Assembly: GCA_017861355.1 (NCBI GenBank) | Contig: JAGFXQ010000040.1 | Span: forward strand, 1 to 23,790 | DNA from: Bacillota bacterium | GTDB lineage: Bacteria > Bacillota > Clostridia > Lachnospirales > Lachnospiraceae | Direction: 5' to 3' | Length of the DNA stretch: 23,790 nucleotides | Part shown: positions 15,194 through 22,706 of the stretch, in pieces | Position numbering within the stretch: the stretch's first letter is position 1 | How the letters are laid out: every line of letters starts with the position of its first letter | Program-made: the position numbers and the translations under genes | Notes under the pieces: generated by a model | What the model saw: only the letters and a program-made list of their open reading frames with translations | Told to the model about the DNA's origin: nothing | Database searches by the model: none

Positions 15194-16582
15194 ATGGAAA
15201 AGACAATGGAAAAAATAGTTTCACTGGCAAAAGCAAGAGGTTTTGTATACCCTGGCTCAGAGATCTATGGTGGTCTTGCGAATACCTGGGATTACGGTAA
15301 TCTTGGTGTAGAGCTGAAGAACAATGTTAAAAAAGCCTGGTGGGCAAAGTTCATCCAGGAGAATCCTTATAATGTCGGTGTGGATTGTGCAATTCTGATG
15401 AACCCGCAGACCTGGGTTGCTTCCGGACATCTGGGTGGCTTCTCTGATCCTCTGATGGACTGTAAGGAATGTCATGAGCGCTTCCGTGCAGACAAGCTGA
15501 TTGAGGATTATCATATGGAGCATGGCATTACTATTGAAGGTGCTGTAGATGCTTGGCCTCAGGAAGAGATGAAGAAGTATATTGATGAACATAACATTAA
15601 TTGTCCTACCTGTGGAAAACATAATTTTACGGATATTCGTCAGTTCAACCTGATGTTCAAGACTTTCCAAGGTGTAACAGAGGATGCAAAGAATGTTGTA
15701 TATCTGAGACCTGAGACAGCACAGGGTATCTTTGTTAACTTTAAGAATGTACAGAGAACCTCTCGTAAGAAGCTACCATTTGGTATCGGTCAAATCGGTA
15801 AATCCTTCCGAAATGAGATTACACCCGGTAACTTTACCTTCCGTACGAGAGAGTTCGAGCAAATGGAGTTGGAATTCTTCTGCGAGCCGGACACTGATTT
15901 AGAGTGGTTCACTTACTGGAGACAGTTCTGTATCGATTGGCTGAAGGCTCTTGGCATGAAGGAAGAAGAGATGAGAGTCAGAGATCATGATGCAGCTGAG
16001 CTTTCCTTCTATAGTAAAGCAACGACCGATATCGAGTTCATGTTCCCCTTTGGCTGGGGCGAGCTCTGGGGTATCGCAGACCGTACCGATTATGACTTGA
16101 CTCAGCATCAGAACGTATCCAAAGAGGATATGAGCTACTTCGATGATGAGAAGGCAAAAAGATATATTCCTTATGTAATCGAGCCGTCTCTGGGTGCTGA
16201 TCGTGTTGCTCTTGCATTCTTATGTGCTGCATATGACGAAGAAGAGATCGCTGAGGGTGATGTACGTACCGTTCTTCGTTTCCATCCGGTACTTGCTCCG
16301 GTGAAGGTTGGTGTGCTTCCGTTATCCAAGAAGTTATCCGAGCCTGCAGAGAAGATCTACATGGATTTATGCAAGACCTATAACTGTGAGTTTGATGATC
16401 GTGGTAATATCGGTAAGAGATACCGCCGTCAGGATGAGATCGGTACACCGTTCTGTATCACCTACGATTTCGATTCAGAGACCGACGGTGCAGTAACCGT
16501 TCGTGACCGAGATACCATGGAGCAGGAAAGAATTAAAATCGAAGACTTAAAGGCATATTTTGAGAATAAATTTAAATTTTAG
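15194..16582 (+). CDS. glyS: Glycyl-tRNA synthetase, alpha2 (dimeric) type
   Basis: Charges tRNA-Gly with glycine. At 462 residues it is the single-chain class II homodimeric enzyme, not the two-subunit bacterial type. The N-terminus has RGFVYPGSEIYGGLAN. Cysteine pairs CKEC and CPTC within the insertion resemble a zinc site. Motif 2 is FRNEITPGNF with REFEQMELEFF, motif 3 is GADRVALAFL, and the C-terminal anticodon-binding domain starts near residue 370 (VLPLSKK). GAGG about nine bases upstream supports the start at 15194; a Met four codons later is possible. The frameshifted lipoprotein gene ends 56 bp upstream, probably in the same transcript. Confidence 0.96.
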   Translation: MEKTMEKIVSLAKARGFVYPGSEIYGGLANTWDYGNLGVELKNNVKKAWWAKFIQENPYNVGVDCAILMNPQTWVASGHLGGFSDPLMDCKECHERFRADKLIEDYHMEHGITIEGAVDAWPQEEMKKYIDEHNINCPTCGKHNFTDIRQFNLMFKTFQGVTEDAKNVVYLRPETAQGIFVNFKNVQRTSRKKLPFGIGQIGKSFRNEITPGNFTFRTREFEQMELEFFCEPDTDLEWFTYWRQFCIDWLKALGMKEEEMRVRDHDAAELSFYSKATTDIEFMFPFGWGELWGIADRTDYDLTQHQNVSKEDMSYFDDEKAKRYIPYVIEPSLGADRVALAFLCAAYDEEEIAEGDVRTVLRFHPVLAPVKVGVLPLSKKLSEPAEKIYMDLCKTYNCEFDDRGNIGKRYRRQDEIGTPFCITYDFDSETDGAVTVRDRDTMEQERIKIEDLKAYFENKFKF

Positions 16583-16593
16583 AAAAAAAGGCT

Positions 16594-16640
16594 TTTCTAA
16601 TCGCAGTAAGGTATGTTATAATCTCTACTGCGATTAGAAA
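16594..16640. terminator. Hairpin after glyS
   Basis: TTTCTAATCGCAGTA (16594-16608) and TACTGCGATTAGAAA (16626-16640) form a perfect 15-bp stem with a 17-nt loop. On the plus strand it is followed by TATCAAAAAAG rather than T, so it is not a standard terminator for glyS. The T-run flanks it on the minus strand (complement of AAAAAAA before 16590). It may stop antisense transcription or protect the glyS 3' end. Confidence 0.5.
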
Positions 16641-16674
16641 TATCAAAAAAGAGTTATAATTTGTATTAGTACTG

Positions 16675-16757
16675 TCAATTGAGTGATAAAAGTATTACGC
16701 CAACAAAATGAGTGAACGATTCGTTTTGTTCGCGGAGTACTTTTGGCTCTCGATTGA
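16675..16757. repeat. Imperfect palindrome A in the glyS-ppdK gap
   Basis: Nested complementary segments fold into one stem: TCAAT (16675-16679) with ATTGA (16753-16757), GAG with CTC, AAAAGTA (16688-16694) with TACTTTT (16738-16744), GC with GC, and AACAAAA (16702-16708) with TTTTGTT (16724-16730). No open frame is present. It adjoins palindrome B directly. Confidence 0.65.
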
Positions 16758-16762
16758 TGATT

Positions 16763-16962
16763 ATGATGTCAAAAGCATTTTGTGAAAGTAAAATATTGTG
16801 ATTAAAGTGTTAAAAGCACCTTCGGTGCTTTCCTGATGCGAAATATTGCTATACAAGCTCGCTTGTAATGCAATATCTCACATCAGGAAGAGTGCGTAGC
16901 ACCTTTTAACACTTTAACCGCCAATCATTTTACATCATTTCACAGCGTGCTTTTGACATCAT
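16763..16962. repeat. Large branched palindrome B, 200 bp
   Basis: The outer 15-bp arms are ATGATGTCAAAAGCA (16763-16777) and TGCTTTTGACATCAT (16948-16962). Inside them pair TGTGAAA with TTTCACA, GTAAAAT with ATTTTAC, and a second perfect 15-bp stem (16802-16816 with 16903-16917). Within that stem are three hairpins: GCACC/GGTGC (16816-16828), a long one (16830-16889, with TTCCTGATG/CATCAGGAA, ATATTGC/GCAATAT and TACAAG/CTTGTA around CTCG), and GTGC/GCAC (16892-16902). It could be a non-autonomous mobile palindrome or a structured RNA. I see no transposase or coding frame. Confidence 0.75.
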
Positions 16963-17022
16963 TGTCGGTATCAGAACTGTAACAAATTGTAAATATATTA
17001 TTTTTAGGAGGGCACTTACAAA

Positions 17023-19644
17023 ATGACAAAATGGGTATATTTGTTCAAAGAAGGTAAGGCAGATATGAAAAACCTTCTTGGCGGTAAAGGCGCTAACTTA
17101 GCAGAAATGACTAACTTAGGTCTTCCGATTCCTCAGGGTTTTATTGTAACAACAGAAGCTTGTACAGACTACTACAATAGTGGCAAGAAAATCATTGATG
17201 AGATTAAGGATCAGATTTTTGCATCCTTAAGAATTCTTGAAGAAGAGCAGGGTAAGAAATTCGGCGATACAGAGAATCCTTTATTAGTATCTGTTCGTTC
17301 CGGAGCTAGAGCTTCCATGCCTGGTATGATGGACACAATCCTTAACTTAGGTTTGACAGATGCTGCAGTGGAAGGTTTCGCTAAGAAGACCGGTAACGCT
17401 AGATTTGCATATGATTCCTACAGAAGATTCATCCAGATGTTCTCTGACGTAGTTATGGAAGTTCCTAAGTCCAAATTCGAAAGAGTACTTGATGAAATCA
17501 AAGAGAAGAAGGGTGTTCATTATGACACCGATCTTACTTCAGATGACTTAAAGGAAGTTATTAATCAGTTTAAGGCATTATATAAGACAGAAAAAGGCAC
17601 AGATTTCCCTCAGAATCCTGCAGATCAGTTAATCGAAGCTATCACTGCTGTATTCCGTTCATGGGATAACCCTCGTGCAATTTACTACAGAAGAATGAAC
17701 GATATCCCTGGTGATTGGGGTACCGCTGTTAACGTTCAGGCCATGGTATTCGGTAACATGGGTGATACATCAGGTACTGGTGTAGCATTTACACGTAATC
17801 CTTCCACCGGTGAAGCTAAGATCTATGGTGAGTACCTGATCAATGCTCAGGGCGAGGACGTAGTTGCTGGTATCAGAACTCCTCAGCCGATTAGCAAGCT
17901 TGAGCAGGATATGCCGGAAGCTTACAAAGAATTCATGAGAATTGCTACTCTGCTTGAGAATCATTATACAGATATGCAGGACATGGAGTTCACAATTGAA
18001 GATACAAAACTTTTCTTCTTACAGACACGTAACGGTAAGAGAACTGCTCCTGCAGCTCTTCAGATCGCTTGTGATTTAGTTGATGAAGGAAAGATTACAA
18101 AGGAAACAGCAATCAAGAGAATTGAAGCTAAGTCCTTAGATCAGTTATTACATCCTACCTTTGATCCTAAAGCATTAAAGGCAGCAAAACCGGTTGGTAA
18201 CGCTCTTCCTGCATCCCCTGGTGCAGCAGCTGGTAAGGTATACTTCACAGCAGAAGATGCTAAGAATCATCATGAGAAAGGCGAAAGAGTTATCCTTGTT
18301 CGTCTTGAGACATCTCCTGAAGATATCGAAGGTATGCATGCAGCAGAAGGTATCTTAACTGTACGTGGTGGTATGACTTCTCATGCTGCAGTAGTTGCTC
18401 GTGGTATGGGTACTGCTTGTGTATCCGGTTGTGGCGAGATCGTAATCAATGAAGAAGAGAAATTCTTTACAATCGCTGGAAATACAGTAAAAGAAGGAGA
18501 TTACATCTCCTTAGACGGTTCCACCGGTAACATCTACGTTGGCGATATCGCTACAGTAGAAGCATCCATCAGTGGTAACTTTGATAGAATTATGAAATGG
18601 GCTGATGAAATCAGAACATTAAAGGTAAGAACTAATGCAGATACTCCGGCTGATGCAGCTAACGCTGTTAAGTTCGGTGCAGAAGGTATCGGCCTTTGCC
18701 GTACTGAGCATATGTTCTTCGAAGGTGAAAGAATTCATAAGATCAGAAAGATGATCTTATCTAAGACTGTTGAAGCTAGAGAAGAAGCTCTTAACGAGTT
18801 AATTCCTTTCCAGAAGGGCGATTTCAAGGGTCTTTATGAAGTAATGGAAGGCAGACCGGTTACCATCCGTTTCCTGGATCCCCCGTTACATGAATTCGTT
18901 CCTACCGATGCAGATGATATCGCAGCTTTAGCAGCAGATATGGGTCTTAGTGTTGCAGAAGTTAATGCAGTATGTGACTCCTTACATGAGTTCAATCCGA
19001 TGATGGGTCACAGAGGTTGCCGTCTTGCCGTAACTTATCCTGAGATTGCTAAGATGCAGACCAGAGCAGTTATGGAAGCAGCTATCGAAGTTAAGAAAGA
19101 AAAAGGCTTCAATATCGTTCCTGAGATCATGATCCCGCTTGTTGGCGAGAAGAGAGAGCTTAAGTTCGTTAAAGATATCGTTGTTGAGACCGCTGAGTTA
19201 GTAAAGAAAGAGATGAATTCCGATATCGAGTACCATGTTGGTACTATGATCGAGATTCCTCGTGCTGCTTTACTTGCAGATGAGATCGCTGAAGAAGCTG
19301 AGTTCTTCTCCTTCGGTACAAACGATTTAACACAGATGACCTTCGGTTTCTCCCGTGATGATGCTGGTAAGTTCTTAGATGCTTACTACAAGGGTAAGAT
19401 TTACGAGTCCGATCCATTTGCAAGACTTGATCAGGAAGGCGTTGGCCAGTTAGTTAAGATGGCTTCCGAGAAAGGTCGTGCAACCAGACCTAATATCAAG
19501 CTTGGTATCTGTGGCGAGCATGGTGGAGATCCTTCTACCGTTGAGTTCTGCCATAAGGTAGGTTTGAACTATGTATCCTGTTCACCTTTCCGTGTGCCGA
19601 TCGCAAGATTAGCAGCAGCACAGGCAGTTTTAAATAATAAGTAA
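17023..19644 (+). CDS. ppdK: Pyruvate, phosphate dikinase
   Basis: Interconverts pyruvate + ATP + Pi and PEP + AMP + PPi. In anaerobic clostridia it often runs toward pyruvate as a PPi-linked glycolytic enzyme. The 873 residues are full length. In order: the N-terminal ATP-grasp domain (LLGGKGANLAEM, SVRSGARASMPGMMDT), the swivelling phosphohistidine domain with GGMTSHAAVVARG (His454), and the C-terminal PEP/pyruvate barrel with ICGEHGGD (catalytic Cys830) and SCSPFRVPIARLA near the end. AGGAGGG precedes the start. Codon use is strongly biased (GGT, GCT, GTT, CGT), as in highly expressed genes and unlike the genes downstream. Sequences resembling its 3' end recur at 22254 and 23662. Confidence 0.98.
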   Translation: MTKWVYLFKEGKADMKNLLGGKGANLAEMTNLGLPIPQGFIVTTEACTDYYNSGKKIIDEIKDQIFASLRILEEEQGKKFGDTENPLLVSVRSGARASMPGMMDTILNLGLTDAAVEGFAKKTGNARFAYDSYRRFIQMFSDVVMEVPKSKFERVLDEIKEKKGVHYDTDLTSDDLKEVINQFKALYKTEKGTDFPQNPADQLIEAITAVFRSWDNPRAIYYRRMNDIPGDWGTAVNVQAMVFGNMGDTSGTGVAFTRNPSTGEAKIYGEYLINAQGEDVVAGIRTPQPISKLEQDMPEAYKEFMRIATLLENHYTDMQDMEFTIEDTKLFFLQTRNGKRTAPAALQIACDLVDEGKITKETAIKRIEAKSLDQLLHPTFDPKALKAAKPVGNALPASPGAAAGKVYFTAEDAKNHHEKGERVILVRLETSPEDIEGMHAAEGILTVRGGMTSHAAVVARGMGTACVSGCGEIVINEEEKFFTIAGNTVKEGDYISLDGSTGNIYVGDIATVEASISGNFDRIMKWADEIRTLKVRTNADTPADAANAVKFGAEGIGLCRTEHMFFEGERIHKIRKMILSKTVEAREEALNELIPFQKGDFKGLYEVMEGRPVTIRFLDPPLHEFVPTDADDIAALAADMGLSVAEVNAVCDSLHEFNPMMGHRGCRLAVTYPEIAKMQTRAVMEAAIEVKKEKGFNIVPEIMIPLVGEKRELKFVKDIVVETAELVKKEMNSDIEYHVGTMIEIPRAALLADEIAEEAEFFSFGTNDLTQMTFGFSRDDAGKFLDAYYKGKIYESDPFARLDQEGVGQLVKMASEKGRATRPNIKLGICGEHGGDPSTVEFCHKVGLNYVSCSPFRVPIARLAAAQAVLNNK

Positions 19645-19695
19645 GATGAGTTTTTGTCTGAGAGAAGAACGTAGTTTTTCTTGAGAATAAGATTG

Positions 19696-19739
19696 AGACC
19701 TTTATATTGACTGAGAAGTTGATATAAGGGTCTTTTTTT
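19696..19739 (+). terminator. Rho-independent terminator of ppdK
   Basis: The arms AGACCTTTATAT (19696-19707) and ATATAAGGGTCT (19721-19732 region) pair over 12 positions with one G-T pair, followed by seven T (19733-19739). Its architecture (ACC..TAT...ATA..GGGT plus T-run) recurs in the terminators at 22358 and 23764. Confidence 0.9.
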
Positions 19740-19747
19740 GATATAAT
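19719..19747 (+). promoter_or_regulatory. Promoter of the araC-type gene, built into the ppdK terminator
   Basis: TTGATA (19719-19724), a 17-nt spacer and TATAAT (19742-19747) with an extended TG. The -35 lies in the terminator loop and 3' arm, and the spacer contains the T-run. The start of the regulator gene is about 70 bp downstream of the expected transcript start. Confidence 0.65.
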
Positions 19748-19822
19748 TAAATAACTTTCATGATATATATGGATAAGTTAGTGTATTTACTCAATTTATT
19801 AGATTTAAATGCTGGAGGATCA

Positions 19823-20752
19823 ATGAGTAATAATATTCAACAATTGCAAGAAGAACTGGCGGAAATAGTTACTCGAAATGCTGATTTTGAAGGAACTCAG
19901 ACTACTAGGATCCCTTCCCTAAGTATTTCTTGTCATACTAAGCCACATTATTCGAATGGAATAATTGAACCTTATAAAATAAGTAAGCCATCTATTTATA
20001 TTGTTGTGCAGGGTATAAAGGATGTTACAGTTGGTGAAGATCATTTTAGATATGGCTCACCATATTATATGGTAGCATCAATGGATTTACCAATCATTGC
20101 AGAAGTTCATGAGGCATCCAAATTAAAACCAAACTTGTCTATAAAACTTGAGTTTGCACATAGTAGTATATTGGAATTATTAGGCAGTGATGAACTCATG
20201 ATGAAGATAAAGAAAAAATCGCAACGTAGCTTAAATGTGGCTAGATTAGATGTCTCAATGTTAGATGCGATAGTACGGTTAGTTCGACTACTAGATAAAC
20301 AGAATGACATTCCAATTCTTTCTCAACTATATATGAAAGAAATTTTATATAAAGTTCTTCATGGAGAGCATGGAGAAGCGTTAAGACAAATAGTGACAGA
20401 TGGAAGCCCCGCGGTTTATATCCAAAATGCTATTCAATATATAGTGGAGCATTACCAAGATGCATTTAATGTGGAACTGATCGCAGATGTTGCAAAAATG
20501 AGTGTTCCTTCATTGCATAGACATTTTAAAGAAATTACTGCAATGAGTCCAATTCAATTTCAAAAACAGTTACGATTACAGGAGGCTCGAAGATTATTAA
20601 TTGATGAACCTTTGGATGTTGCCGAAACTGCGTCACTTGTTGGATATGAGAGTACAACACAATTTATACGTGAATATTCTCGTATGTTCGGTTTTTCTCC
20701 AAGAAAAGATGTCAAGCGTATAAAGGGACTGGATCAAATTGGGGAAACTTAA
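19823..20752 (+). CDS. AraC-family transcriptional regulator (AraC_N type, YqhC-like)
   Basis: A 309-residue regulator. The N-terminal half (TKPHYSNGIIEPYKISKPS, IVVQGIKDVTVG) fits the AraC_N cupin-like domain found in E. coli YqhC. The C-terminal half, from about residue 205, has the two helix-turn-helix motifs of AraC/XylS proteins (VELIADVAKMSVPSLHRHFK, then AETASLVGYESTTQFIREYS and FGFSPRKD). GGAGG five bases before 19823 decides the start; Met codons 18 and 21 positions upstream lack one. YqhC-type regulators control aldehyde reductases, and an aldo/keto reductase follows 284 bp downstream on the same strand. Control of that gene is therefore a reasonable inference. Codon use differs clearly from ppdK. 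Confidence 0.9.
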   Translation: MSNNIQQLQEELAEIVTRNADFEGTQTTRIPSLSISCHTKPHYSNGIIEPYKISKPSIYIVVQGIKDVTVGEDHFRYGSPYYMVASMDLPIIAEVHEASKLKPNLSIKLEFAHSSILELLGSDELMMKIKKKSQRSLNVARLDVSMLDAIVRLVRLLDKQNDIPILSQLYMKEILYKVLHGEHGEALRQIVTDGSPAVYIQNAIQYIVEHYQDAFNVELIADVAKMSVPSLHRHFKEITAMSPIQFQKQLRLQEARRLLIDEPLDVAETASLVGYESTTQFIREYSRMFGFSPRKDVKRIKGLDQIGET

Positions 20753-20784
20753 ATGATATAAAGCTCAATATAGTAGCAGAAGAG

Positions 20785-20820
20785 GGCGTAATGAAGTATT
20801 TAGATCATTGCGTTCTTTTT
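20785..20820 (+). terminator. Terminator of the araC-type gene
   Basis: GGCGTAATGA (20785-20794) and TCATTGCGTT (20805-20814) pair over ten positions including three G-T pairs, followed by CTTTTTAT. It separates the regulator from the aldo/keto reductase transcript. Confidence 0.7.
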
Positions 20821-20910
20821 ATGTTTATTATTTGACTTATACTTAATTACTTAATAAAAATATTAAGTTCAGATGAACCCACGAAACATAAATTGATAGG
20901 ATTAGGCAAT

Positions 20911-21018
20911 TTGTTGATGAGATCGTGCTACCATATATTCGTGTAATTGATTTAAAATAATCTTAGCCTCAGAAGATAAGATAGTTGAGGCTGTCACATG
21001 AAAAATTGACACATGAAA
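20911..21018 (+). promoter_or_regulatory. Promoter and possible operator region of the aldo/keto reductase gene
   Basis: A plausible promoter is TTGTTG (20911-20916), a 17-nt spacer and TATATT (20934-20939). Downstream lie a 7-bp inverted repeat, AGCCTCA (20965-20971) with TGAGGCT (20986-20992), and two direct copies of CACATGAAA (20995-21003 and 21010-21018) spaced 15 bp. Any of these could bind the adjacent AraC-type regulator, but this is not shown by the sequence. Confidence 0.4.
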
Positions 21019-21036
21019 GAAAATAGGAGGTAGAAT

Positions 21037-22092
21037 ATGCAATATATTAAACTTGGCAGTTCTGGACTTGAGGTATCACCGATTTGTATTGGATGTATGG
21101 GATTTGGAGATCCGTCCCTTGGGCATCCTACATGGGCGCTTGGAGAGGAAGGAAGTAAGCCAATTATCAAACATGCACTTGATGCGGGAATAAACTTCTT
21201 TGATACAGCAAATTTGTATTCACAAGGAACAAGTGAGGTTGTAATCGGAAAACTTCTTAAGGAATATGCAAAACGAGAAGAAGTCGTCATAGCTACAAAA
21301 TTAGGTGCGCCTACACGATCCGGTCCCAACTCATTTGGGCTTTCACGCAAAGCAATAATGACGGAGATTGACAAGAGTCTGAAACGACTTGGAACAGATT
21401 ACATTGACTTATACCAAATTCATCGCGCTGATCCATTTACACCATGGGAAGAAACTTTGGAAGCACTCCACGATCTTGTAAAGATGGGGAAAGTTCGCTA
21501 TTTAGGAGCATCTACAATGAGAGCTTGGCAGTTTGCTAAGGCACTTCATATTCAGAAAACACATGGTTGGACACGCTTTATCTCAATGCAACATAATTAC
21601 AATTTAGTCGCCCGTGAGGAAGAGAATGAAATGATTCCACTTTGCGCTGATGAGGGTATTCAGACTATGATTTATAGCCCGCTGTCCCGTGGAATCCTGG
21701 CTCGTTCTTGGGGTGAAAAAACAGCTCGTTCAGAGTCCGAAGCAGGTGCTGCAAAATACTTTATGGCAACTGCTGAAGCTGATGAAAAAATTGTTACTGC
21801 GATAGGTCAAGTTGCAGAAGAACGAGGTGTAAGCCGAGCCGCAATCTCTCTTGCATGGCTATATCGTAATCCAGTTGTTGCTGCCCCAATTGTAGGAGCA
21901 TTAAAGACAAGTCATATAGACGAAGCACTCAAGGCGCTAGAGATCAACTTAACAAATGTAGAAGTTATCCAATTAGAAGCCGCATACACTCCTCGAATTG
22001 ATGTGAATGTAAGAAATTCTGATCCCAAAGCAATAGCTCAAATGGCAGCCACGGTTGGAATCAAAATTGCTTTACCTACAGATGCAAAATAA
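21037..22092 (+). CDS. Aldo/keto reductase
   Basis: An NADPH-dependent oxidoreductase with a TIM-barrel fold that reduces aldehydes or ketones. The 351 residues are typical. The catalytic tetrad is visible: Asp56 and Tyr61 in FFDTANLYSQGTSE, Lys88 in IATKLG and His129 in LYQIHRADP. The C-terminal cofactor-binding part shows YSPLSRG and PIVGALKTSHIDEAL. AGGAGG precedes the start. It resembles the YajO/Tas-like subgroup rather than the dkgA type, and the substrate is unknown. Together with the AraC-type gene it forms a likely aldehyde-responsive pair. Both lie between two ppdK-tail sequences, which suggests they arrived as one cassette. Confidence 0.93.
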   Translation: MQYIKLGSSGLEVSPICIGCMGFGDPSLGHPTWALGEEGSKPIIKHALDAGINFFDTANLYSQGTSEVVIGKLLKEYAKREEVVIATKLGAPTRSGPNSFGLSRKAIMTEIDKSLKRLGTDYIDLYQIHRADPFTPWEETLEALHDLVKMGKVRYLGASTMRAWQFAKALHIQKTHGWTRFISMQHNYNLVAREEENEMIPLCADEGIQTMIYSPLSRGILARSWGEKTARSESEAGAAKYFMATAEADEKIVTAIGQVAEERGVSRAAISLAWLYRNPVVAAPIVGALKTSHIDEALKALEINLTNVEVIQLEAAYTPRIDVNVRNSDPKAIAQMAATVGIKIALPTDAK

Positions 22093-22189
22093 TAATTGCA
22101 TTTGTTCGAACTAGACAGTGGATCGATGAGAATGATTTATGCTGCATATTTATAGAAAGATATGGATATAATTGCGTGCGTAATTAGTA

Positions 22190-22286
22190 TGAATGAAGAA
22201 CATTGGAGAAAAATATTGAATCTCGTATTCAATTGCTCACCACTGAACCACTACAGCACCAGGCTGTATTGAATAATAAATAATAT
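22190..22286 (+). pseudogene. Degenerate fragment resembling the 3' end of ppdK
   Basis: After the aldo/keto reductase gene, short segments recall PPDK in the correct order. GAACATTGGAGA resembles codons for EHGGD; LNLVFNCSP (22216-22242) resembles LNYVSCSP; QAVLNNK and a stop (22260-22283) match the PPDK C-terminus exactly. The segments are in different frames and lack the residues between them. The last match is firm, the first two are suggestive. It is non-coding in its present form. Confidence 0.5.
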
Positions 22287-22384
22287 TAAAATTTCAAGGT
22301 TTTCAGGTGGTTTGACTTAGGTTAGACTGTATTGAATAACAACGAAGATTAATTAGGCACCTTATCATGTAATAGTGATAGGGT
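22254..22384 (+). repeat. ppdK-tail repeat, copy 2
   Basis: It starts in a PPDK C-terminal sequence. Bases 22260-22283 match the last 24 bp of ppdK at 20 positions, and the four differences are all in third codon positions. It then runs through a second GTATTGAATAA (22328-22338) into a terminator. It is clearly similar along its whole length to 23662-23790, with only small gaps. Confidence 0.75.
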
Positions 22385-22390
22385 GTTTTT
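22358..22390 (+). terminator. Terminator in ppdK-tail copy 2
   Basis: CACCTTATCA (22358-22367) and TGATAGGGTG (22376-22385) with an 8-nt loop and one G-T pair, then TTTTT (22386-22390). It would end the aldo/keto reductase transcript and resembles the ppdK terminator. Confidence 0.8.
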
Positions 22391-22479
22391 GAATGTTACT
22401 TAATGTAAAACTCATTAGAACTAGTTATTTATCATTTGCTAAATTGTAATTGTTTGATAGAAAGGTTAGTTATTATGAT

Positions 22480-22508
22480 TTGACATGAAGATATTTCCAA
22501 TATAAAAT
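22480..22508 (+). promoter_or_regulatory. Promoter upstream of the acetyltransferase leader
   Basis: A perfect TTGACA (22480-22485), a 17-nt spacer and TAAAAT (22503-22508). The transcript would start near 22515 and carry a leader of about 190 nt before the acetyltransferase gene. I see nothing else in 22391-22479. Confidence 0.7.
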
Positions 22509-22537
22509 GATAAAAAAGAAAGGAGTATTTAATATAT

Positions 22538-22591
22538 ATGAGAATGTTCTGGGTGAAAAAGTTCAGTCTTAAGCTCCATGCAATTCTTTGA
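22538..22591 (+). CDS. Possible 17-residue leader peptide
   Basis: A short frame, MRMFWVKKFSLKLHAIL, follows the promoter at 22480-22508. AAAGGAG (22519-22525) lies 12 bases before its ATG, somewhat far. Its last codons form the 5' arm of a hairpin (22573-22613). The arrangement of promoter, mini-gene, hairpin and enzyme gene resembles translational attenuators of antibiotic-response genes. Expression is unproven. Confidence 0.35.
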   Translation: MRMFWVKKFSLKLHAIL

Positions 22592-22613
22592 TAAATTATT
22601 TAATGTATGGAGC
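22573..22613 (+). promoter_or_regulatory. Leader hairpin before the acetyltransferase gene
   Basis: GCTCCATGCA (22573-22582) and TGTATGGAGC (22604-22613) pair over ten positions with one G-T pair around a 21-nt loop. No T-run follows. The GCTCC of the first arm could instead pair with GGAGC of the acetyltransferase ribosome binding site (22694-22698), giving two alternative folds. Confidence 0.45.
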
Positions 22614-22706
22614 GTTATCATAGATACAAATAGAATAATCAAATATGAAAGAATCGTATTTTAATATAAGCTGCTATTATTCTTATAATTAAAGGAGCAA
22701 TTCAGA

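Noticed and set aside
22093..22189. Further ppdK similarity just after the aldo/keto reductase stop
   Set aside because: Only scattered matches (for example around 22136-22165) can be found by eye, not better than chance in AT-rich DNA.
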